A DNA stretch of 64,000 nucleotides from Fallopia convolvulus. Lineage: Eukaryota > Streptophyta > Magnoliopsida > Caryophyllales > Polygonaceae. The stretch spans positions 29,563,503 through 29,627,502 of the forward strand of contig OZ024726.1 of NCBI GenBank assembly GCA_964016875.1. The letters are read 5' to 3'. The notes under the pieces are model-generated. The model saw nothing but the letters and a program-made list of their open reading frames with translations, made no database searches and was not told the origin of the DNA. Numbering within the stretch: position 1 is the first letter of the stretch; each line of letters starts with the position of its first letter. A program made the translations under genes and the position numbers. This document shows, one piece after another, positions 23,296 to 34,344 of the stretch.

Positions 23296-24450
23296 TTATT
23301 GTCGGATCACGTTGGCGTGCACGAGCTCCTCGTCTTGACAAGACGGGCTCATCCGAGGCGACCCACACGGACACACCACGCTTGTCCGATGACGACGGGG
23401 CATGTCATCCTAGTACAGAGGAGACGAGCACCCAAGCAGAGGAGCCCAAGGCCCCTACACCCGCATCCTCATCGGGATCGAGACGAGGACTCGATCTTAA
23501 TCGCATATGGGACCTTTCCATCATTGGCGGGTGGTACGTACAATTTCCCTTTTGTTGCTTGTTTTAAATTCTTGTCTTACCTTTAAATATGTTATATAAC
23601 ATTTTTCGAAATCTCGCAGCTTGCAGCCGTCGGGCATGGTGTCGCGGTGGTCGACACACATCATACAAGGCCAACTCGACGATAAGGCATCGGAGTTCGC
23701 CTTTGCCTCTACCGCATCGAAGACTCGTTGGTTTTGAGGTTTGGAGGCTAAATTTAATTTAATTCTCATTTAGTTTTACAAATTCCGAATTTATTAACTA
23801 ATATTTTTAGTTAAATGTTTTGTCGGATTTAATTAGACGCACTTCCGATGAATCCCTCCCAGCCGGGTATGGATCTCGAGACGGTCCGGTTGCTGTGGGA
23901 GAAGATCGCCAAGAAGCGATATGACGACTTGGTCGGGAAGCACCGTCGGGCTGGGACGAAGCCGAATTTCATCCATTCCGCCACTTGGGAGGACTGTAAG
24001 ACGACGCATTGGAACACGGACGCGTTCAAGGCCAAGTGTGCGCACCAGAAGCAAATCCGGAATGCCAATCCGGCGAACCACAGTAGCGGTTCGAGGTCCC
24101 ACCTCGATACCATGCATCGAATGGTACGTACGTTATTTTAATTTAATTAAACTTAAATTAAGTTAATTATTCTTAATAGTTCGTAAAACGCTTGATGAAT
24201 TTCGTAGGAAGTACAACTGGGTCGCCGTATTACGCCTCTCGAGCTTCTCATCGAGACGCACACACAGGGCTCCAATCGACATTTTATAGACGAACGGTCC
24301 GCCTTGATCACTATAATTTTTAATTATTTCATGACTTATTTAATTTCGTATATTATTTTATTTATTTATATTATTTACGGATTTTTTTAGGCGCGGGCCC
24401 AGGATATCCTCTCCCAGAGGTCCTCGGACTTGGGCACCCCCACCGTCCTT

Positions 24451-25312
24451 TGATGTGTGCCTGCCCTAGCCCTAGGGTCCCGAGATCGTGGAGACCCCCT
24501 TGGGCTAATCTGTGTCTCCGTAGGACTCGTGCCAAGACCCGTGGTCCGCCTCACCATCGGCACCACGGCTCCGAACGCTCGAGTCGTGCCAGCGTCGGGC
24601 CAATCCGGCGTGGGCACATGAGGTTCTTGCCTCGCGCCTCTCGTACCGATGCACCAGCCCCTGGTACCGAGCCTGCCTCCATCGGTACCGAGTCCCAAGT
24701 CTTAGTACCGCCTGCCATGCTCGTGCCTTGGTCTTGTCGTGCCACACCTAGCGTGTCGCGACAGCCCTTCTACGTGCACGCTGGCGCACCGACGCCCTTG
24801 TCGCGTCGTGCCAGCCTTGTCACGGCCTTGTCGCGACACTCGCCACATGGCCACCGTGACCATCTATCTTTATTGCCATTTTAGTATCATTTCCGAACAT
24901 TACTATTTATGTCATTTTTATTCTTATGAGTATTTTTGGGCTTGTGCTTGCGTGATGGGCCGCTTGCATGCCTCCCCCATGCGTCGCCTATGCTACTAGG
25001 GTTTCGTGTGTGCCTCTCCTCTACATAAGGGGCAGGCCTATGCTTGTATTCGTTACGCTTTGAATGAACTATTGTTATGCTGTCGAGATTACTCCAGAAC
25101 TATTTCTAAAAGGCGTCAACCCAATTTCTACTTCTTAATCCCATACTCTTTTGGTTTAGGTCAAACTAGACCTCCTTCTCAATCCTTTCACTTCTCCCTC
25201 AAACCAATTCTAGACGTTTTACATCTCAAACCTATCTGTTACGTTCGTGAGAAGACCCAATACAAGTCGAAGCAAAGATCCTACACGTGAATCCTCAACG
25301 GGGTTCACATCA
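24451..25312 (+). repeat. 5' LTR of element B
   Basis: 862 bp; inverted ends TGATGTG/CACATCA. A likely promoter lies before CTACATAAGG (25021-25030; CTATATAAGG in the partner). Confidence 0.88.
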
Positions 25313-25316
25313 ACAA

Positions 25317-25327
25317 GCATCAGAGCC
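25317..25327 (+). other. Degenerate primer binding site of element B
   Basis: GCATCAGAGCC starts 4 bp after the LTR end, close to the initiator-Met site TGGTATCAGAGCC. Confidence 0.6.
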
Positions 25328-26269
25328 GACGGATTGCATAAGTCTTTCTCACCCTTTTACTCGTTTTTGCACGATTTTTTTTTCTTTTCCATCCGTTTTT
25401 CATTAAGCTTCCGCCATCTCTACTATCATCCATTAGTTCCATTCTTTTTGCTTCAAAAAAAAATACAAAAAAATTCAACCATACCCACGACTTGCACTTG
25501 TTGATCATCTTGCTCGAGTTTTAGTATATGCATGCTCAAATTCTTGTTGTTTGATTGAAAATTGTGTGTGTTGTGCTTCTCATTTTTGTTATTTTTGAGA
25601 TTTGCTTTCCATTTCACCATATTTCTTTCTTGCTATTGTGGGAGAAGATCTTGGAGGAGAAAATCCACAAGATCTTCTAGTTGCCGAATTTTATTTAAAA
25701 ATATACAAAATCTCTTGGAAGAGAATAGAGAAAATAAGGTAATGTCTTTTCATTTGAATTTATTTAAAAAAAAGGATCAAAAGATCTTGTGGGACACACA
25801 AGCCAAAACAAGGCAAGTGTTCCACATTTGGTTAAGATTTATTCGGCCCCACCTCTCTCCTATCTTGCAATATTTTCTTGCTTTGATTTGCATATCTTCT
25901 TTGATTGCATATCTTACTTGATTTTATTTTTGCTAAGACATAATCTCGCCTTCCTTTTTAGGCCGAGATCTCAATATTCTATCTTTCCTTTTCTTTCTTA
26001 AGTGGACGGATGACCCTAAATTGGCCGCCACCCATCTCTCTCTTTCTTGCTTCTATTGTGTGCTTGCTTTGCTTTTACTTGTTGTGTGGTGCTATACTTG
26101 TGTAAGTCGAGACCTAAAGCCTCCCATACCCTTTCAAGCCCCTCAATTCATGCAATTAAGAGTACTTGGGTGGTGAGTCTTATAAAGTCTCGACGTTTCT
26201 TTTGCTTTGTTGTTGTTGGACTTGTTACTCTTCTATGTCCTCTGTTGTGACAGGCATTCACCGAAGACG
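25328..26269 (+). mobile_element. 5' interior of element B
   Basis: Leader and start of the gag region. T-rich (several T runs near 25380-25450), with no intact frame. The last codons before the CACTA B insertion (about 26250-26269) read into the gag motif that resumes at 30278. Confidence 0.55.
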
Positions 26270-26959
26270 CACTACTACACAAATAGCATTTTATCCCTGG
26301 CCCTTTTTAAAATATATCCCTGATATAGACAAAAACAAGCCAGGGATAAATGCTGAGGGTATAATAGACCTAATATCCCTTATATAAAAAAATAAGCCAG
26401 GGATATTAGACCTCTTCTTCTCATGAAAGAACCAACCTAATATCCCTGATATATGCAAACACGCCAGGGATATTAGACATGCTTCCTCCAAAAAAAAAAT
26501 CAACCTAATATCCCTGATGCAAACACGTCCGGGATAAATATTGCTCATTTTTAAAAAAAAAATACGATTCATTTGCTAGGCTTTACGAACCTATAATGCA
26601 TAAATATTGCTCATTTTCTAATAAATGCAACCCACAATAACTTTCTCATGATAAAGTTGATCACATTTAACTTCATGTATACAATTACCATATTTATCAT
26701 CCAAACAATAATACAAGAACATGATTGTCTAATATATAAACAATGTCTTAAACAACTAGAAAGAGACCTTTTGAGGACTTGATAAACTTGCAATTCAAAG
26801 CAAAGAAGCATTGCATATCCGTCCACATGATCATAATAAAACTACACTAATCAACACTAATATGATTATAGCCGTTAAGGGTCCATTTGGATCGGCAAGG
26901 ATTATGGGATGCATTACAATACCCAGATCTGAGACAAGCTGAACTCATTCGACTGCTGA

Positions 26960-28800
26960 ATCTTGGGTTCCATAGTATTTGTCTCCTTCGACATAAGTAA
27001 TCGCATGCTGAAAATCAAAAAGAGATTTTGTTAGTCAATCAATATTTAGAAGAACCTAGCTTTCTACCATAAGAGATTATCCATAGAGTTAAATCTGTGT
27101 TAAGCTCCACTATTGAGCCTAATTCCTGATATTGTACTATGTCCAACACAAAGTGTAATTCCATTAAAAAAAATCCAGCATTCATGTAGGGCATGGCTAC
27201 TAGTAATCATCAATTAAGATCTTATACGACCTTATCTAGTTAGATTTCTAAAGCCATGTCGAATTCCACCTCCTAGTACTCTAGTAGTTTGTGTTATTTA
27301 TAGCAATTAGCCCTTAATTTTATCAATTGAACCAAAATCTTCATTCTTCAATCATAGACATGGTGAATGTTTTTGAATAGGGGATCAGGCATCTGATTCC
27401 CACAAAAAAATTAAAAACTAGAAACCAGTAAAAAAAACTGAGCAAATCAGAGAGAAACCTCAATTGATTTGGGTAGTAGAAATGAAATTACATACTTGCA
27501 TAGTTCATTTCTATACTAAAAATACATGCAGCTATGCCATTGAAAGTTACCTTTGCCTTTTTAACTGGTATGAGTTAATCAATTTACAGATTCATAATAA
27601 AAACTACATAATGCTTCAGAAATAGCACACCATGATATCATCATATCACCAATAAAGTCCACATTTTATTACTGGGATATTCTTGTATGCTAATAAAAAA
27701 ATAGCACACCATGGTCGTATAAATTACATGAACTGCAACAACATGATTAGATCTTGGAGCATGAAGCATGATTGAATGTATACAAGTCAATAAAGAAACT
27801 TGGCTAGGACAAATTCCAATAACCTAAAATGAAGGAGAAATTTAAGTAAAACAAAAAAATATTCCACTCAGTCAACCACAAATCAAGCAAATCACACCAC
27901 CGTTGAATATGATAAGCATGACTATCAAAAGCTAAACTACTTAAAATTACAACACACCATAAACTAAACTAAATTACAACAGAATATATGCTATAAACTC
28001 ATATTTAAACAATTTATCAAACCTGGTGCTTCAAGAATGGTAGCATGATTTCGTAAAATCCTCACCAACCTCCTTTGTTCCTTTGTTGAGATAGAAGACG
28101 AAGATACCTGCTCAGGCAACAAAAAACAAAAACAATTAAGAAGCATAAGAAAACCTCAAAGGGGTCTCATTTTTTATTGCATGTAGTACAATTCATTGTG
28201 CACTGCTCATAACCAATTCATTTAAAACCAACACCAATACGAGTCGGCCATATATATGTGGTTTTTGCCTATTTCAAGGATTCCGTATCAGACAACATCT
28301 ACCAATTGTCAAACTAAATAAGACTACTAATCAATAAAGAAATGAAGAGCTTAGCTAGGAAATAACCAAGATCATACAATAAAATTCAAAATATTACATC
28401 ACAAAGGTTGAGAGCAGATGATTAAAATAATTATAAGCATACACCTTATCTGTCCATGTCGTTCTCCACTGAACACATTGAAGAAGATACCTGTAATGGT
28501 ATGATGGTCTAAAATCACATATGTGTAATTTAATGAGTTAGAGAAATGGAAAGAGTAAAAATACAAAGTTCATGTACTCCAAAAGAGCAACTACATGGCA
28601 GAGGTTTGCAAATTTTGAATTAAAAAAGAGGTGAAAGATCCAATAGTCTATCACTTTGGTTTCACCTAAATCTCTTTTGAGCATTTAATCAAACACCTTC
28701 AGTGCATTAGTAATATAAAACAAAATATGGGAAATCAAGAACCTTTAAATTTTCATGTGAATCATGGATGACCTCTAGCAAAACACTGGCCGCATCAGCA
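26960..28800 (-). pseudogene. Possible captured host-gene exons in CACTA B
   Basis: Four exon-like blocks on the minus strand with intron borders. Near 28797-28744 (acceptor TATAG, donor G|GTTCTT) it reads VYADAASVLLEVIHDSHENL. Near 28492-28447 (acceptor TTACAG, donor G|GTGTAT). Near 28108-28024 (acceptor GAGCAG, donor CAG|GTTTGA) it reads STKEQRRLVRILRNHATILE. Near 27011 (acceptor TTTCAG) an open stretch ends in a TGA. Phases do not all agree, and the second block meets a stop in the entering frame. I do not recognise the source gene. It could be chance. Confidence 0.3.
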
Positions 28801-29774
28801 TACACCTATAATCCAAATCTTTCAATAAAATGAAAATCCAAGAGTGAATGACGGGCCAAGAGTGAAAAGACAAACTCAACCGTGTGAAGAGCAACAAGTG
28901 AGCATCATCAACAATGTTGCTTCTACTTACCTTGGAATTGGAGATGATCCATCAAATTAGGCCTCTTTTTTTCTTAGACAATCTTGATTTCAAGTTATAA
29001 TTTGATGTGTAATATGGCTTAGTTAGTGGAGTTTATATATCATTGTCATTGTCATCGTCTGTGTTATCCTTTGTTGCTAGCAAACCCAATCAATTTTTCT
29101 AGTTTGTAATATCCTTTTTTTCCCAGGAGGAAAACAAAACAGTGAATGATAAGCTTTAAAGGATTGCTTCCCAGAGTTCTACAAGTTCTTAACATGAATG
29201 ATTCTGATGTCATTTTTTTTTCTCTTGAAGCAGGAGTTAGAACAGCATCATTCAAACAAACCCAATTTGAAGTAAAAGAAAAGGTAAGGGAAAAAAAAGC
29301 AGTGAGATGTTGCAGGCAATGCAGCTATAAGTGTAATGGACTATGCGGTCATATTTGCCATCAATTATCCAAGTTGATCACATTAATAATCAACAGCCAT
29401 GCACGATTCTTTGTCTTTTTTTTTTTACATTTTGTTGAAACAATATGTACTGATTAATGCTATACACCCAAGAGTGAAAATCCAGTATACATAGCTATGA
29501 ATATAATAAGTGTATACACAAGGATATGAAAATGAAAAACCAGTTATCACAGTAACATTTAGAAGTCGGAACACAGTTTAGGTAATGGCACCATCTATAA
29601 TGCTCATTCCCGTTCTCTCATTTGAATAACATTGTTGATGACATAGTTTAGGTCAAGTTTGAAATGAAATTGAGCAATCAACCAAAAAGGGAGGCTATCA
29701 ACTAGGAAAATCTCAATCTAGGGTTTGAAAATAGGCAAAATATTCACTCATAAGTTTCAAGATGAAATTGACCA

Positions 29775-30025
29775 AATCTACGAAGTATTCTGGATTGCTG
29801 ACACTGAACAAAAAGGTGGAAAAGCAGCGTGAATGACGGGCCTCTGGCGACGCCACAGAAGAGGTGGTGAGGCGGGAGCAGGGAGCGCGGACAACTCTAG
29901 GTGGCGCGAAGGGGGCAAAGCTCCAATAAGGATAGGTGGAGATGGCGCTCCTAGAGTTACAAGATGGGATATGGCGGATGTGGACCGGCGGAGTCTGGGA
30001 GGTTGTGGGCGGATTTTATCCATCC
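29775..30025 (-). other. GC-rich block near the 3' end of CACTA B
   Basis: Clearly richer in G and C than the flanking AT-rich DNA and open on both strands (minus 81 codons, plus 67 codons). May be a captured first exon; nothing recognisable. Confidence 0.35.
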
Positions 30026-30277
30026 GAGATATTTGATATCACTTTTTATCTATGGCGTGTTACCTTTTAATATCATCCGGGATATTTGAGTTTAAACTTT
30101 TAAATACCATTTCATTAAACATCCTTAGCGTGCCAAAATATACCCGAGATATTTGGTTTTATCGGTTTAAAAAAAAGAAAAATAATTTTCCAACTAATTT
30201 TACCACTTTTTATCCCTGATAAATAAGATCCGTGATAATATATCCCGAGATAAAATGCTATCAGTGTAGTAGTGACG

Positions 30278-31342
30278 CTTTACCGGGTATGACGACTCCG
30301 GAGCGTTTTTGGCATGGGCCAAACATATGGCCACCTATTTTGGTCGAAGAGACTAAAACCAATACGAGCAATTTGATATTCCATTGGATGCTTCACCGGT
30401 TATGCTCGTAAGTGGTTTCAATGAGTTCAAGAAGCTCAATGGTCTCAGCAGCGACGTCCCATCGCGACGTGGTTACACCTTATATGCAAGATGATTCCAC
30501 ACTTTCTTCCCCATGCGGATGCCTTCTCATTTAAGGAATCCATCCTTTGGCACATGGAAAATGAAAGAGAGCTTTCTACAAGCCATTGGGTGGTCGCCCC
30601 AAAAGGAGCGCCGATGGACAAGGGCCACATGACTTTGACACCGACACCTAGTTATGTTGTGTCAACCGAGTCTAAGGGCATGCATGTGGCACCACCCCAG
30701 GTTGTGGTTGAGGCCACCATGGCGCCAGCCGTACATCATGGCCAACTGATGGCCACGGCACCAGTGCCCCTTGTTGAGGCCATCGAGGAGCCAACTCCGG
30801 CCATTGCCACGGCCATGCACACCGAGGAGCCGGCGTCGGCCTTTGGCACGGGCATGCGCACCGAGGAGCCAACCGACTCCTTGAGTCATGGGTTAGTACT
30901 TCCAACTTTGTCCATTCATTTTTCTACTAACATGTCTACTCTTGTGTCTCCTAGTGGAACTTTGCAGGACAACGCCAAGAGGCAAGGATCTACGCCTAGG
31001 GACATGGTCACGGCGCCACCGAAGCTCACTCATGGAAACCCATGCACGTTTTTCACTTCTACGGGTCTTACGGGCGTTGGTGGGTTAAAGGGACCAGATT
31101 TTGTACAAGACACAACTTGGGTCCAAGACCGCCCTTGGGAGGTCCACAAGACACCACCTCATGGCCCACCGGCACAATCATGTCAAGGGAGTTTTTCTTG
31201 TTTTCCCTTTTGTCTTTTTTTAACACTTCCTCGTTGTAAAGGACCCCTTATATTTTATTCTGTTTGCTTTGTTTTTTCAGGTTTCGAAGGATGGCAAGTG
31301 CCTTCCACTCCGACGCTCGACGCGGGGACGCGTCGAATCTAA
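30278..31342 (+). pseudogene. gag-like remnant of element B
   Basis: After CACTA B the plus strand reads GAFLAWAKHMATYFGRRD, close to the start of the Ty3 Gag core, then a stop. Further on is an open frame at 30491-31342 with ADAFSFKESILWHMENERE followed by a low-complexity Ala/Pro/Thr segment (four EEP-type repeats, about 30770-30870). No zinc knuckle seen. No pol follows before the 3' polypurine tract. Confidence 0.5.
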
Positions 31343-31353
31343 GCGGGGGAGGA
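31340..31353 (+). other. Polypurine tract of element B
   Basis: TAAGCGGGGGAGGA directly abuts the 3' LTR start and marks plus-strand DNA priming. Confidence 0.8.
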
Positions 31354-32211
31354 TGATGTGTACCTGCCCTAGTCCGAGTGTCCCGAGACAGTGGTGACCC
31401 CCTTGGGCTAATCCGTGCCTCCATAGGACTCGTGTAAAGACCCGTGGTCCACCTCACCATCGGCACCACGGCCCCGAACACTCGAGTCATGCCAGCGTCG
31501 GGCCAACCCGGCGTCGGCACATGAGGTTCTTGCGTCGCGCCGCTCGTACCGACGCACCAGCCCCCGGTACCGAGCCTGTCTCCATCGGTACCGAGTCCCA
31601 AGTCTCGGTACCGCATGCCATGCCTGCGCCTTAGTCTTGTCATGCCACGCCTAGCGTGTTGCGACGGCCCTTGTGCGTGCACGTTAGCGCGCCGACGCCC
31701 TTGTCGCGTCACTCCAGCCTTGTCGCGACACTCGCAACATGGCCACTGTGACCATCTATCTTTATTGCCATGTTTAGTATCATTTCCATTCCGAACATTA
31801 CTATTTATGTCATTTCTATTCTTATGAGTATTTTTGGGCTTGGGCTAGCGTAATGGGCCTCTTGCATGCCTCCCCCATGCGCCGCCCCTGCTACTAGGGT
31901 TTCATGTGTGCCTCTCCTCTATATAAGGAACACGCCTATGCTTGTATTCGTTACGCTTTGAATGAACTATTGTTATGCTGTCGAGATTACTCCAGAACTA
32001 TTTCCAAAAAGGCATCAACCCAATTTTTACTACTTAATCCCATACTCTTCTGGTTTAGGTCAAACTAGACCCCCTTCTCAATCCTTTCACTTCTCCCTCA
32101 AACCAAGTCTAGACTTTTTACGTCTCAAATCCATCGGTTACGTTCGTGAGAAGACCCAATACGAGTCCAAGCAAAGATCCTACATGTGAATCCTCAATGG
32201 GGTTCACATCA
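31354..32211 (+). repeat. 3' LTR of element B
   Basis: 858 bp matching 24451-25312 with scattered, mostly transition differences. CTATATAAGG at 31919-31928 is the better kept TATA box of the pair. Confidence 0.88.
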
Positions 32212-32679
32212 TCCTTTCAAGACGAGTGTGATGCCTTTCTGATGGCAGTTGGAGGGGTGGGCCCGGGAGGCGCCGTCTTCGGCCTTGGCAACGCCACCTC
32301 CAAGTTTTACGGCTAGCGATTGATGGCGCCACGTAGACAAGCTCCTCGGGTGGCGAAATTAACGTAGCAGAACGTCGCCCTTACACAAACCGTGGCGGAC
32401 CTACAAAGTAGGATGCTCGAGGTCGAGGCGTTCATGCAACGGATGTGAAGTGGAGGCTTCGACTCGCAGACCAGTGGGTCCCGCCAGCCCGGTCCCGACG
32501 GGAATGAGCAGGACGCGGAGGGTTCCGGCGAAGCCGACTAGATTAGGGTTTTTTGTAAATATTATTAAATATTGTAAGTTATTTAAATTTATGTAAATTA
32601 ATGAATTATTTAAATTTTTGTAAATTAATATGAATTATTAAATTAACTTATAATTATTATTTTTTTAAATAAATATATA

Positions 32680-33137
32680 TTGGCGACCAAGTGGTCGCTA
32701 ATTGCAAACATGATCGTGCACTCCAAAGCGCACGATCGTGCGATTTGCTCTCAGACAAAGGCCAGGGTCGTGCGCTATTTAGCGACCATGTGGTCGCTAT
32801 TTAGTGATCATTTGGTCGCTATTGAACGACCATGTGGTCGCTATGGTGCGGCAACAACGCGACAAATTGGCAACTAGTAGCGACCAACTGGTCACTAATA
32901 TTGGCGACCACGTGGTTGTTGTGGTCGCCACATCGTTGGCGACCATGGGCGACTATGATCGCTATGTGGCGACCATATGGTTGGCATGGACTCTATATAC
33001 GGCGACCATATGGTCGCCATGGTCACATTTAACGACCACATTTAGCGACCACGATATGGTCGCTAAATCCATTTAGCGACCATATTTAGCATTTAGCGAA
33101 TATAAATATGGTCGATAAATCTGCGTTTTTTGTAGTG
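32680..33137. repeat. 3' subterminal palindrome cluster and 3' TIR of CACTA A
   Basis: About twenty GCGACCA/TGGTCGC half-sites and whole palindromes, plus CGCACGATCGTGC, ending GCGTTTTTTGTAGTG. Followed by tga, the target copy. Confidence 0.88.
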
Positions 33138-33207
33138 TGAACATCCTCTTTGCACTCTCCCTCCTTATGGAGGACATCCTCTTTGTTGTGGCCAATTGAA
33201 AGAGGAT

Positions 33208-34225
33208 TGATATGATGTATTTCATATAGCATAACTATGGCTAGATAGTACACATTATGTATAGGATTAGGTCTTTTTAGAGCGTTATTGAAGATTCAAG
33301 AAGAAGACCGAAGTGATGGTGCGCAAAGTAGCGGAATATAAATAGTGGGACTAGAGTACGAGGAATAGCGGGATCCGACGGGATTCCCGAGGTTAAACTC
33401 GAGGGCCTTTGCCATACCCATCTAAAAAAGGCAAATCCCTGCCCAAGCGAGGTCTCAAAACCACGATCACGAGGTCCAGACCTCATCAATCTCATAAATT
33501 AGGGTGGTTAGGCGGACTCTCCCTAACTCATGGCGAGACCTAAAACCTCGTTGTTCAAAAGTTGACATTCCCACCCCATTTAACCACTCAGCAGCCACCA
33601 TATTCTCAACCAATGATCAATTGCCTCACTCTTGACCAATCAAAGAGATTGATCTCGGGCGTCCCACATCGACCAAACGTCAAAACCATGTTCCTCAAAC
33701 CTCTATAAATAGAGGAAAATCTCAAAGGTTGAAGGGGGTCAAAAAATATCTTGAACTCAAGAACTATCTTGTTCGTTGAAGATGACGTGTTGAATCATCA
33801 TTAAAGACCGTTCTACAGCCAAGTGAAGGTCCACAAAAAGTCTTCAAGTCGCCCAAAGAGACCTCGTCTCAATCAAGATCTTGCTACGTTACTTCGCAGA
33901 CCATCATCCCCGCATGCACAATCAACTCTTCGTCCTCGCCACAGGACATCGGGCCTAGGCTTGAAACCGGAGTAGAGCTCTTTAAAACTCTGTTAAGTGA
34001 TAGAATCTCACAGTAGTTAGGAGGTGTCGAATCTTGTTAGGCAGAGACCTCGAATCCTCCAAAAAGAGATCTAGGGCATAATCTCGTTGTTCATAATCTC
34101 GTTGTTTGTAGTCTCACTATTTGTAACCTCATTCTAAAGAGATAAATAAAAGCAAGTGTTCTCCTAGTCGAATAAAAGTAATCTCGTTCTTGTCTTCTAG
34201 CGTTGGTTTATTTCAGGTTTCGTCA
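33208..34225 (+). repeat. 5' LTR of element C
   Basis: About 1.0 kb ending TTTCGTCA before the primer site. CTATAAATAGAGG at 33703-33715 is a strong TATA box. No partner LTR in the window. Confidence 0.68.
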
Positions 34226-34226
34226 C

Positions 34227-34246
34227 TAACGCTGTCTGTGGGAACC
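34227..34246 (+). other. Primer binding site of element C
   Basis: TAACGCTGTCTGTGGGAACC, a slightly decayed form of the plant Ty3 site that usually reads GGCGCCGTCTGTGGGAA. Confidence 0.75.
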
Positions 34247-34303
34247 TCTTCACCCTAAGCAGTTTCCCAACTTGCGCGAACCTTGGCTTTTGAATCCCTC
34301 AAA

Positions 34304-34344
34304 ATGGCCTGTCCAAATAATTTCTTCCTCCAGCACCCCGATAA
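34304..34344 (+). pseudogene. gag: First codons of element C gag, cut by element D
   Basis: ATG at 34304 opens 13 codons (MACPNNFFLQHPD). The frame continues without shift at 53433 when D and one copy of its gataa duplication are left out. This phase agreement is good evidence that D entered a coding gag. Confidence 0.75.

Larger units (their letters stand above)
26270..30274. mobile_element. CACTA element B, non-autonomous, inside element B
   Basis: 4005 bp. Left end CACTACTACACAAATAGCAT and right end (reverse complement) CACTACTACACTGATAGCAT, both continuing TTTATC. Duplication acg at 26267-26269 and 30275-30277. Subterminal repeats of the form CCAGGGATATTAG / TATCCCTG fill 26285-26540 and recur at 30040-30260. 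No TNPD or TNPA sequence, so it depends on an outside transposase. The interior is AT-rich with possible captured exons on the minus strand. Confidence 0.9.
24451..32211 (+). mobile_element. Gag-only LTR retrotransposon B, hosting CACTA B
   Basis: LTRs 24451-25312 (862 bp) and 31354-32211 (858 bp) begin TGATGTG and end CACATCA. Exact 5-bp duplication tcctt at 24446-24450 and 32212-32216. The interior is only about 2.0 kb after removal of CACTA B and shows gag-like sequence but no PR, RT, RNase H or IN. The LTRs differ at many positions, so the insertion is not recent. This is the layout of TR-GAG-type non-autonomous elements. Confidence 0.87.
23314..32541 (+). pseudogene. TNPA-like plant transposase (PF03004 type), split by element B
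   Basis: Exons about 23314-23532, 23620-23737, 23837-24123, 24208-24300, and 24391-24450 joined to 32212-32541. Motifs: LDLNRIWDLS, TVRLLWEKIAKKRYDDLVGK, a WEDCKTTHWNTDAFKAKC segment, then after the insertion DECDAFLMAVGGVGPGG and GLGNATSKFYG, and a C-terminal coiled coil (LQSRMLEVEAFMQRM). This order is that of Ptta/En/Spm family proteins, which bind subterminal repeats. The first donor is GGTG|GTACGT; the third is ATG|GTACGT. LTR element B sits inside the last exon, and stops follow at about 32313 and 32367. Confidence 0.8.
16070..33137 (+). mobile_element. CACTA (En/Spm) transposon A, hosting LTR element B
   Basis: Starts CACTATACCATTATGCAGA and ends with the reverse complement of CACTACAAAAAACGCAGA. 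The inverted ends then run into the same motif, AGATTTA(G/T)CGACC. The 3-bp duplication tga lies at 16067-16069 and 33138-33140. Inside are a TNPD-like gene (16981-20895), a small ORF, and a TNPA-like gene (23314-32541) split by element B. 17.07 kb in all, about 9.3 kb without B, which is within the usual range for intact plant CACTA elements. Both transposase genes are broken. Confidence 0.93.

Noticed and set aside
22793..23567. Long plus-strand frames of Val/Leu/Cys and a minus-strand poly-Asn frame
   Set aside because: All follow from the GTT array; open in several frames at once, so not a protein signal. Only the part after 23314 is kept, as the TNPA-like exon.
33141..33207. Possible MITE at the CACTA A insertion site (repeated CATCCTCTTTG and inverted AGAGGAT)
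   Set aside because: Repeats are too short, and no clear ends or duplication can be set once CACTA A is removed.
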